From the NCBI RefSeq assembly GCF_964340395.1, contig NC_135567.1, forward strand, positions 1,258,109 to 1,290,608: 32,500 bases of DNA, read 5' to 3'. A program made the position numbers and the translations under genes. The DNA is from Glandiceps talaboti. Its lineage: Eukaryota > Hemichordata > Enteropneusta > Spengelidae. Of the stretch, positions 1 to 12,300 are shown one piece after another (position 1 is the stretch's first letter; every line of letters starts with the position of its first letter). The notes under the pieces are model-generated. The model had not been told where the DNA came from. It saw only the letters and a program-made list of their open reading frames with translations, and made no database searches.

Positions 1-16
1 ACTTGACACGTTTGTA

Positions 17-83
17 TGTTGCAGCAGTTAAACACTAATCTGCATGTTGCAGTGGTTCTTAGACATTATTCTTCATGTTGCAG
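17..83 (+). repeat. Three degenerate ATGTTGCAG repeats upstream of the 30-bp array
   Basis: TGTTGCAG recurs ending at 24, 52 and 83, spaced 28 and 31 bp, with diverged sequence between. Each looks like a weak 3' splice acceptor. They may be old, eroded relatives of the 30-bp array that follows, but the similarity is limited. Confidence 0.4.
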
Positions 84-118
84 TATTTTGGGTAGTTGGC
101 ACTTGTGTTTGTTACTAG

Positions 119-238
119 GGTAAACCATTGTGTTTCTTTTGTTGCTAGGGTAAACCATTGTGTTTCTTTTTTTGCTAGGGTAAACCATTGTGTTTCTTTT
201 GTTGCTAGGGTAAACCATTGTGTTTCTTTTGTTGCTAG
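119..238 (+). repeat. 30-bp tandem array, 4 copies, ending in the real acceptor of exon a
   Basis: Four nearly identical 30-bp units at 119-148, 149-178, 179-208 and 209-238, preceded by a partial unit ending ttactag at 118. Each unit starts ggtaaaccattg and ends tttgttgctag. The end of the fourth unit is the true 3' splice site of exon a, so every copy carries a functional-looking acceptor followed directly by a GGTAAAC donor-like sequence. Confidence 0.93.
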
Positions 239-382
239 GGTACAGCTAGTGAAGCCACGTTAGTAGCCATGCTTGCTGCTAGAGCCCAAACTATTGAGAG
301 GATAAAACAAGAGTGTGGAAACGGCAAGGATGTTGATGAAGGTGCCATTATTTCTAGACTAGTTGCCTACTGTTCTGACCAG
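239..382 (+). CDS. HDC: HDC exon a (residues 1-48 of visible part)
   Basis: The acceptor is gttgctag at 231-238 and the donor is CAG|gtaagt at 383. The 144-nt exon is phase 0 at both ends and reads [15 protein letters not shown]... to [17 protein letters not shown] is the usual continuation after the GGVIQ region in animal DDC/HDC enzymes, so the previous exon lies left of the window. The acceptor belongs to a 30-bp tandem array (119-238), so three near-identical acceptors lie directly upstream. Confidence 0.93.
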
Positions 383-3300
383 GTAAGTTGAACATTTATC
401 TATATACTATAGATTGTCTAGATTGCATACATTTGATATATTACTATTAAACAAAGTATGACATTCACCGTCCTACACATCTATGTATGTATTGGCATAG
501 CTTTAGCATCTTCCTCCCTATTTACATACTTACTACTTCACAGACATTTACCTTCCTATACCTACACCTATGACAAGGCTTTGTGATTTCAATCCAAGGA
601 AGGCTAATATTTTTATCACTTCACATATATTTGTATTCTATCGTCAGATTAAGTGTCTTGACACAAACTCTCATGAGTATCCATCAGATCCTATAATGCC
701 CCTTCTTTCTACCCCCTTGTGATGATGCCATGGCAACGGTTTCAGTCATGTAAATTACAGTGTCCCATGACTTACTGTAGTATACTTATTAAACTCAGAG
801 GAATAGTCAGAATATTATACTAGTTTCCATGTAAAGTACTCCATATATCTTCAACTTCCTGATGCTTCTTTCAGTTCATATTCTATATCAGTTATCTTTC
901 AGTTAATATTCTATATCAGTTATCTTTCAGTTGATATTCTATATCAGTTATCTTTCAGTTGATATTCTATATCAGTTATCTTTCAGTTGATATTCTATAT
1001 CAGTTATCTTTCAGTTCATATTCTATATCAGTTATCTTTCAGTTGATATTCTATATCAGTTATCTTTCAGTTGATATTCTATATCGGTTACCTTTCAGTT
1101 GATATTCTATATCAGTTATCTTTCAGTTGATATTCTATATCAGTTATCTTTCAGTTGATATTCTATATCAGTTATCTTTCAGTTAATATTCTATATCAGT
1201 TATCTTTCAGTTGATATTCTATATCGGTTACCTTTCAGTTAATATTCTATATCGGTTACCTTTCAGTTGATATTCTATATCAGTTATCTTTCAGTTGATA
1301 TTCTATATCAGTTATCTTTCAGTTGATATTCTATATCAGTTATCTTTCAGTTAATATTCTATATCAGTTATCTTTCAGTTCATATTCTATGTCAGTTACC
1401 TTTCAGTTCATATTCTATATCAGTTATCTTTCAGTTCATATTCTATATCAGTTATCTTTCAGTTAATATTCTATATCAGTTATCTTTCAGTTCATATTCT
1501 ATATCAGTTATCTTTCAGTTGATATTCTATATCAGTTATCTTTCAGTTGATATTCTATATCAGTTATCTTTCAGTTCATATTCTATATCAGTTATCTTTC
1601 AGTTGATATTCTATATCAGTTATCTTTCAGTTAATATTCTATATCAGTTATCTTTCAGTTCATATTCTATATCAATTATCTTTCAGTTAATATTCTATAT
1701 CAGTTATCTTTCAGTTCATATTCTATATCAATTATCTTTCAGTTGATATTCTATATCAGTTATCTTTCAGTTGATATTCTATATCAGTTATCTTTCAGTT
1801 GATATTCTATATCAGTTATCTTTCAGTTGATATTCTATATCAGTTATCTTTCAGTTGATATTCTATATCAGTTATCTTTCAGTTAATATTCTATATCAGT
1901 TATCTTTCAGTTGATATTCTATATCAGTTATCTTTCAGTTGATATTCTATATCAGTTATCTTTCAGTTCATATTCTATATCGGTTATCGCTCAGTGTTGT
2001 GTTGTGTTGTGTTGTGTTGTGTTGTGTTGTGTTGTGTTGTGTTGTGTTGTGTTGTGTTGTGTTGTGTTGTGTTGTGTTGTGTTGTGGAATTAAATTTTCA
2101 AATGTCTCCCTAGGCTCATTCATCTGTAGAAAAGGCTGGTATCATGACAATGGTCAAAGTACACTTCGTTCCAACTGATGAAAATCTCTGTCTCCGTGGC
2201 GATGAGTTTCAGAAGGCTATAAAAGAAGACAAGGAGAAAGGACTGATACCTTTCTTTGTGAGTAACTACAACAACAAAGTGTTGCTATACATTTCCATAT
2301 CAATATAAACATAAAGTTTTTGTTTATCAGTCGTGTTGACTTTACTCAATATAAATAAAGTTTGAATGTATCTCAAAGATTTACATAATTGTGGATAAAA
2401 AGTTAACACTTAAAATCAGAGGGTACAAGATACATGGTGTGTACAATTGCAATAAAAGTTACCACTTAAAATCAGAGGGTACAAGATACATGGTGTGTAC
2501 AATTGCAATAAAAGTTAGTTTTTCTTATCTATACCATCATATGTCAATCACCCTGAATGACGTCATATATCAATCACCCTGAATGACGTCATATGTCAAT
2601 CACCCTGAATGACGTCATATGTCAATCACCCTGAATGACGTCATATGTCAATCACACTAAATGACATCATATGTCAATCACACTAAATGACATCGTATGT
2701 CAATCACACTAAATGACATCATATGTCAATCACCCTGAATGACGTCATATGTCAATCACACTAAATGACATCATATGTCAATCACACTAAATGACATCAT
2801 ATGTCAATCACCTTGAATGATGTCATATGTCAATCACCCTGAATGACGTCATATGTCAATCACACTAAATGACATCATATGTCAATCACACTAAATGACA
2901 TCGTATGTCAATCACACTAAATGACGTCATATGTCAATCACCCTGAATGACGTCATATGTCAATCACCCTGAATGACGTCATATGTCAATCACACTAAAT
3001 GACATCATATGTCAATCACACTAAATGACATCATATGTCAATCACCCTGAATGACGTCATATGTCAATGACCCTGAATGACATCATATGTCAATCACACT
3101 AAATGACGTCATATGTCAATCACCCTGAATGACGTCATATGTCAATCACACTAAATCACGTCATATGTCAATCACACTAAATGACATCATATGTCAATCA
3201 CCCTGAATGACGTCATATGTCAATCACACTAAATGACATCATATGTCAATCACCTGAATGACATCATATGTCAATCACCCTGAAAGACGTCATATGTCAA

Positions 3301-6300
3301 TCACCCTGAATGACGTCATATGTCAATCACACTAAATCACGTCATATGTCAATCACACTAAATGACATCATATGTCAAACACCCTGAATGACGTCATATG
3401 TCAATCACCCTGAATGACGTCATATGTCAATGACATCATATGTCAATCACCCTCAAAGATGTCACATGATATTGAAACTACCCATCCTTTTTGTTGTTGA
3501 TTATGAACTTACAAGTTTTTTCCACCTTATATTATGTAAATTAAATATAAGTTAAGACTAGAATTGGATTATGTAAATTAAATATAAGTTAAGACTAGAA
3601 TTGGATTATGTAAATTAAATATAAGTTAAGACTAGAATTGGATTATGTAAATTAAATATAAGCTAAGACTAGAATTGGATTATGTAAATTAAATATAAGT
3701 TAAGACTAGAATTGGATTATGTAAATTAGATATAAGCTAAGACTAGAATTGGATTATGTAAATTAGATATAAGTTAAGACTAGAATTGGATTATGTAAAT
3801 TAAATATAAGTTAAGACTAGAATTGGATTATGTAAATTAAATATAAGTTAAGACTAGAATTGGATTATGTAAATTAGATATAAGCTAAGACTAGAATTGG
3901 ATTATGTAAATTAGATATAAGCTAAGACTAGAATTGGATTATGTAAATTAAATATAAGTTAAGACTAGAATTGGATTATGTAAATTAAATATAAGCTAAG
4001 ACTAGAATTGGATTATGTAAATTAAATATAAGTTAAGACTAGAATTGGATTATGTAAATTAAATATAAGTTAAGACTAGAATTGGATTATGTAAATTAAA
4101 TATAAGTTAAGACTAGAATTGGATTATGTAAATTAGATATAAGCTAAGACTAGAATTGGATTATGTAAATTAAATATAAGCTAAGACTAGAATTGGATTA
4201 TGTAAATTAAATATAAGTTAAGACTAGAATTGGATTATGTAAATTAGATATAAGCTAAGACTAGAATTGGATTATGTAAATTAAATATAAGCTAAGACTA
4301 GAATTGGATTATGTAAATTAAATATAAGCTAAGACTAGAATTGGATTATGTAAATTAAATATAAGCTAAGACTAGAATTGGATTATGTAAATTAAATATA
4401 AGCTAAGACTAGAATTGGATTATGTAAATTAAATATAAGTTAAGACTAGAATTGGATTATGTAAATTAAATATAAGTTAAGACTAGAATTGGATTATGTA
4501 AATTAAATATAAGTTAAGACTAGAATTGGATTATGTAAATTAGATATAAGCTAAGACTAGAATTGGATTATGTAAATTAAATATAAGTTAAGACTAGAAT
4601 TGGATTATGTAAATTAAATATAAGTTAAGACTAGAATTGGATTATGTAAATTAAATATAAGCTAAGACTAGAATTGGATTATGTAAATTAAATATAAGTT
4701 AAGACTAGAATTGGATTATGTAAATTAAATATAAGTTAAGACTAGAATTGGATTATGTAAATTAAATATAAGTTAAGACTAGAATTGGATTATGTAAATT
4801 AAATATAAGTTAAGACTAGAATTGGATTATGTAAATTAAATATAAGCTAAGACTAGAATTGGATTATGTAAATTAAATATAAGTTAAGACTAGAATTGGA
4901 TTATGTAAATTAAATATAAGCTAAGACTAGAATTGGATTATGTAAATTAAATATAAGCTAAGACTAGAATTGGATTATGTAAATTAAATATAAGTTAAGA
5001 CTAGAATTGGATTATGTAAATTAAATATAAGCTAAGACTAGAATTGGATTATGTAAATTAAATATAAGCTAAGACTAGAATTGGATTATGTAAATTAAAT
5101 ATAAGTTAAGACTAGAATTGGATTATGTAAATTAAATATAAGTTAAGACTAGAATTGGATTATGTAAATTAGATATAAGTTAAGACTAGAATTGGATTAT
5201 GTAAATTAAATATAAGCTAAGACTAGAATTGGATTATGTAAATTAAATATAAGTTAAGACTAGAATTGGATTATGTAAATTAAATATAAGCTAAGACTAG
5301 AATTGGATTATGTAAATTAAATATATAAGTTAAGACTAGAATTGGATTATGTAAATTACACAAATTAAATCATATCAATATTTTGTAGTTGTGTGCAACA
5401 TTGGGAACTACCGGTGCCTGTGCATTTGATAATATGATGGAGGTTGGACCCCTATGTAAGTATAATGTCAACTATTTTATGTTATGATAATAAAGATATA
5501 TTTATGATGCTGTTGAAATGTAATACCAGTGAACTAAGCAGACAAACACATTGTATGTACATAATATATATATATATTGACTATAATGTACTGCAGTTGA
5601 CTATAACGCACTGCAATTCACTATAATGTACTGCAGTTGACTATAACGCACTGCAATTCACTATAATGTACTGCAGTTGACTATAATGTACTGCAATTGA
5701 CTATAACGTACTGCACCTGACTATAATGTACTGCAGTTGACTATAATGTACTGCAATTGACCATAATGTATTGCAACTGACTATATTGTACTGCAACTGA
5801 CTATAACGTACTGCAATTCACTACAATGTACTGCAATTCACTATAATGTACTGCAATTCACCATAATATACTGCAATTCACTATAATGTACTGCAATTCA
5901 TTATAATGTACTGCAATTCACCATAATGTACTGAAATTCACTATAAAATGAATGTTATTTGCAGGTGAAAAGGAGAATATATGGATGCACATAGATGCTG
6001 CATATGCTGGTACAGCTTTCATGTGTCCAGAGTTCCGATACCTACTAAATGGTGTACAATATGCAGAGTCATTTGCCTTCAACCCTAGTAAGTGGATGAT
6101 GGTACACTTTGACTGTACAGCTATGTGGTAAGTGTAAATTTGACTGAATGGCAGCCATATTTGTAGTTAAAAATCGATATTTACTGCATAACTCATAAAC
6201 TTTAATACTGACACTCCATTCAAGTGTCTACCCCCTATCATTACATGCCACCTATCTTTGGACTCCAGGAGACCGTAATCTTTGACTTTGACCTTGGCCT

Positions 6301-9300
6301 TGACTGTCAGGGTCAATGACCAAAATCAAGCTAAGTCACAGACACATAGAAGTGTTTACGCATACAAAATCGATTATTTTGGCATTAATTTTACCTTTAC
6401 GTCTAGTCTAATGCCTGTTAACATTCCTGGCATGTCGTGCATTTGGACAGGAAATATATGCATTCCAAGTATATGCTAACAAGAACTCACTGTGATGCCT
6501 GAAAAGAAATTAAAAGAGAGAGAGAACATACCTTCATACCTCATGATCATAGAATGTACTGACTTTAATTTTGATCATTATTACACTGCACATACTACCA
6601 GGGATTGGTAATATGGTACAAATGTAGAAGACTTAACGAGTGCCTCATATGGCCTAAATTAATGTAGAAGACTTAACGAGTGCCTTATATGCGAGTGCCT
6701 TATATGGCCTAAATTAATGTAGAAGACTTAACGAGTGCCTCATATGGCCTAAATTAATGTAGAAGACTTAACAAGTGCCTCATATGGCCTAAATTAATGT
6801 AGAAGACTTAACGAGTGCCTTATATGGCCTAAATTAATGTAGAAGATTTAACGAGTGCCTTATATGGCCTAAATTAATGTAGAAGATTTAACGAGTGCCT
6901 TATATGGCCTAAATTAATGTAGAAGACTTAACGAGTGCCTCATATGGCCTAAATTAATGTAGAAGACTTAACGAGTGCCTCATATGGCCTAAATTAATGT
7001 AGAAGACTTAACGAGTGCCTTATATGGCCTAAATTAATGTAGAAGACTTTAATAGTTAGTGACTTTGGTAAATGTTAATTTGTAATAAGTTAATGAGTGA
7101 CTTGGGTAATTGTTAATTTGTAATATATTGTATATTGCAGGGTGAAACATAGTGCATCGCTTCACAGAACATTTAATGTGAATCCCCTCTATCTGAAACA
7201 TGATAAGTCAGGTAAGTATCATACAGTCGAAACATAAATACACTGTATTCAAGCCAGGGAGTCAAGGCAATGGAAAGGGAAGGAACAGCGTTAGACTCCC
7301 TAGTATAAGTCTGATTTGTATTCTTTGACAGCACACAGTCTAGTCAGCCAATCAAATGACCCCACACAGTCTACAGCCAATGAAATGACCCCACACAGTC
7401 TACAGCCAATCAAATGACACCATACAGTCTACACCCAATCAAATGACAGCACACAGTCTACATCCCAATCAAATGACACCACACAGTCTACACCCAATCA
7501 AATGACACCACAGTCTACACCCAATCAAATGACCCAACACAGTCTACACCCAATCAAATGACCCCACACAGTCTACACCCAATCAAATGACACCACAGTC
7601 TACACCCAATCAAATGACACCACATTCTACACCCAATCAAATGACACCACAGTCTACACCCAATCAAATGACAGCACACAGTCTACACCCCATCAAATGA
7701 CAGCGCACAGTCTACACCCCATCAAATGACAGCGCACAGTCTACACCCAATCAAATGACACCACAGTCTACACCCAATCAAATGACCCCACACAGTCTAC
7801 ACCCAATCAAATGACACCACACAATCTACACCCAATCAAATGACACCACAGTCTACACCCAATCAAATGACCCCACACAGTCTACACCCAATCAAATGAC
7901 ACCACAGTCTACACCCAATCAAATGACCCCACATAGTCTACACCCAATCAAATGACAGCACACAGTCTACACCCAATCAAATGACACCACAGTCTACACC
8001 CAATCAAATGACAGCACACAGTCTACACCCAATCAAATGACACCACAGTCTACACCCAATCAATTGACACCACAGGCTACACCCAATTAATTGACACCAC
8101 AGTCTACACCCAATCAAATGACACCACAGTCTACACCCAATCAAATGACAGCACACAGTCTACACCCAATCAAATGACCCCACACAGTCTACACCCAATC
8201 AAATGACCCCACACAGTCTACACCCAATCAAATGACCCCACACAGTCTACACCCAATCAAATGACCCCACACAGTCTAAACCCAATCAAATGACCCCACA
8301 CAGTCTACACCCAATTAAATAACAGCACACAGTCTACACCCAATCAAATGACACCACAGTCTACACCCAATCAAATGACACCACAGTCTACACCCAATCA
8401 AATGACCCCACACAGTCTACACCCAATCAAATGACACCACAGTCTACACCCAATCAAATGACACCACAGACTACACCCAATCAAATGACAGCACACAGTC
8501 TACACCCAATCAAATGACACCACAGTCTACACCCAATCAAATGACAGCACAGTCTACACCCAATCAAATGACCCCACAGTTTACACCCAATCAAATGACA
8601 CCACAGTCTACACCCAATCAATTGACACCACACAGTCTACACCCAATCAAATGACAGTACACAGTCTACACCCAATCAAATGACCCCACACAGTCTACAC
8701 CCAATCAAATGACCCCACACAGTCTACACCAAATCAAATGACACCACACAGTCTACACCCAATCAAATGACACCACAGTCTACACCCAATCAAATGATAG
8801 CACACAGTCTACACCCAATCAAATGACAGCACACAGTCTACACCCAATCAAATGACAGCACACAGTCTACACCCAATCAAATGACAGCACACAGTCTACA
8901 CCCAATCAAATGACACCACAGTCTACACCCAATCAAATGACCCCACACAGTCTACACCCAATCAAATGACAGCACCCAATCAAATGACAGCACACAGTCT
9001 GCACCCAATCAAATGACACCACAGTCTACACCCAATCAAATGACAGCACACAGTCTACACCCAATCAAATGACAGCACACAGTCTACACCCAATCAAATG
9101 ACTAACACATCTATTTACTTTATTTTACAGGGCTTGCCATTGACTATATGGTAAGTTATTGAAAGTACTTGATATTTGATCACAGAGTCACTCACAAATT
9201 TACCAAGTCACTTACCCATTTGGTCACTCAGTTATTTACTTAATTACTGATCCAATGGGTACCAAGTCAATTACCCACTTACCATCTCACACACTCACTC

Positions 9301-12300
9301 ACTCACTCACTCACTCACTCACTCACTCACTCACTCACTCACTCACTCACTCACTCACTTGCTTATTAAGCCATGTACTCAGTCATTTATGTGCTGTTAT
9401 TTATTAAGTCACTTACCCACTCAGTCACTTACCCACTCAGTCACTTACCCACTCAGTCACTTAAATACCTAACCACTTACCCACTCAGTTACTTACCCAC
9501 TCAGTCACTTACCCACTCAGTCACTTACCCACTCAGTTACTTACCCACTCAGTCACTTACCGACTCAGTCACTTAAATACCTAGTCACTTAAATACCTAA
9601 CCACTTACCCACTCAGTCACTTACCCACTCAGTTACTTACCCACTCAGTCACTTACACACTCAGTCACTTACATACTCAGTCACTTAAATACCTAGTCAC
9701 TTACCCACTTACTTATGTATTTAGTGTGTTTACCTTATTCTATCCTAAGTCACCAATATACAATATCTTAGATATTTTCCTGCCATTCTGATAATGTGTT
9801 TGTGTTTGTGTTTGTTTCATTTCAGCATTGGCAAATACCACTCAGCAGACGATTTCGTTCCCTAAAACTTTGGTTTGTTATTCGGTCCTTTGGTGTTGAA
9901 GGTTTACAGAATCATGTCCGAAAGGTAAGTGGTCTTTGTCAAGTTAACATATTTTACAAAGCTAAATGGTCTTTGTCAAGTTAGGATATTTTACAAAGCT
10001 AAGTGGTCTTTGTCAAGTTAGGATATTTTACAAAGCTAAGTGGTCTTTGTCAGGTTGAAATATTTTACAAAGCTAGGTGGTTTTTAAAGTTAAGATATTT
10101 TACAAAGCTAGGTGGTTTTTAAAGTTAAGATATTTTACAAAGCTAGGTGGTTTTTAAAGTTAAGATATTTTACAAAAAAAAGTAAAGTGGTCTGTGAAGT
10201 CAAGATATTGTAGAAAGATAAATGGCTTTTGTAAGTTAAGATATTTTACAGTGGTCTTTGTAAGTTAGGATATTTTAGAGTAGTCTTTGTAAGATAAGAT
10301 ATTTTACAGTGGTCTTTGTAAGTTAGGATAGTTTACAGTGGTCTTTGTAAGTTAAGATAGTTTACAGTGGTCTTTGTAAGTTAGGATAGTTTACAGTGGT
10401 CTTTGTAAGTTAGGATATTTTACAGTGGTCTTTGTAAGTTAGGATATTTTACAGTGGTCTTTGTAAGTTAGGATATTTTACAGTGGTCTTTGTAAGTTAA
10501 GATATTTTACAGTGGTCTTTGTAAGTTAGGATATTTTACAGTGGTCTTTGTAAGTTAGGATAGTTTACAGTGGTCTTTGTAAGTTAGGATATTTTACAGT
10601 GGTCTTTGTAAGTTAAGATATTTTACAGTGGTCTTTGTAAGTTAGGATATTTTACAGTGGTCTTTGTAAGTTAGGATATTTTAGAGTAGTCTTTGTAAGA
10701 TAAGATATTTTACAGTGGTCTTTGTAAGTTAGGATAGTTTACAGTGGTCTTTGTAAGTTAAGATAGTTTACAGTGGTCTTTGTAAGTTAGGATAGTTTAC
10801 AGTGGTCTTTGTAAGTTAGGATATTTTACAGTGGTCTTTGTAAGATAAGATATTTTACAGTAGTCTTTGTAAGTTAGGATATTTTACAGTGGTCTTTGTA
10901 AGTTAGGATAGTTTACAGTGGTCTTTGTAAGATAAGATATTTTACAGTGGTCTTTGTAAGTTAGGATAGTTTACAGTGGTCTTTGTAAGTTAGGATAGTT
11001 TACAGTGGTCTTTGTAAGTTAGGATAGTTTACAGTTGTCTTTGTAAGTTAAGATAGTTTACAGTAGTCTTTGTAAGTTAGGATAGTTTACAGTGGTCTTT
11101 GTAAGTTAAGATATTTTACAGTTGTCTTTGTAAGTTAAGATAGTTTACAGTAGTCTTTGTAAGTTAGGATAGTTTACAGTGGTCTTTGTAAGTTAGGATA
11201 TTTTACAGTGGTCTTTGTAAGTTAGGATAGTTTACAGTGGTCTTTGTAAGTTAGGATAGTTTACAGTGGTCTTTGTAAGTTAAGATATTTTACAGTGGTC
11301 TTTGTAAGTTAGGATATTTTACAGTAGTCTTTGTAAGTTAGGATAGTTTACAGTGGTCTTTGTAAGTTAGGATATTTTACAGTGGTCTTTGTAAGTTAAG
11401 ATATTTTACAGTGGTCTTTGTAAGTTAAGATATTTTACAGTGGTCTTTGTAAGTTAAGATATTTTACAGTGGTCTTTGTAAGTTAAGATAGTTTACAGTA
11501 GTCTTTGTAAGTTAGGATAGTTTACAGTGGTCTTTGTAAGTTAAGATATTTTACAGTGGTCTTTGTAAGTTAAGATAGTTTACAGTGGTCTTTGTAAGTT
11601 AGGATATTTTACAGTGGTCTTTGTAAGTTAAGATATTTTACAGTGGTCTTTGTAAGTTAGGATAGTTTACAGTGGTCTTTGTAAGTTAAGATATTTTACA
11701 GTAGTCTTTGTAAGTTAAGATATTTTACAGTGGTCTTTGTAAGTTAAGATATTTTACAGTGGTCTTTGTAAGTTAGGATATTTTACAGTGGTCTTTGTAA
11801 GTTAGGATATTTTACAGTGGTCTTTGTAAGTTAAGATAGTTTACAGTTGTCTTTGTAAGTTAAGATAGTTTACAGTAGTCTTTGTAAGTTAGGATAGTTT
11901 ACAGTGGTCTTTGTAAGTTAAGATATTTTACAGTGGTCTTTGTAAGTTAGGATAGTTTACAGTTGTCTTTGTAAGTTAAGATAGTTTACAGTAGTCTTTG
12001 TAAGTTAGGATATTTTACAGTGGTCTTTGTAAGTTAGGATATTTTACAGTGATCTTTGTAAGTTAGGATAGTTTACAGTGGTCTTTGTAAGTTAGGATAG
12101 TTTACAGTGGTCTTTGTAAGTTAAGATATTTTACAGTGGTCTTTGTAAGTTAAGATATTTTACAGTGGTCTTTGTAAGTTAGGATATTTTACAGTGGTCT
12201 TTGTAAGTTAGGATAGTTTACAGTAGTCTTTGTAAGTTAGGATATTTTACAGTAGTCTTTGTAAGTTAGGATATTTTACAGTGGTCTTTGTAAGTTAAGA

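Noticed and set aside
5965-6127. Aromatic L-amino acid (DOPA) decarboxylase as the gene name
   Set aside because: The NPSK motif, [20 protein letters not shown] and IRSFGV follow HDC; AADC has NPHK and Gly at the specificity position. Kept only as a minor alternative.
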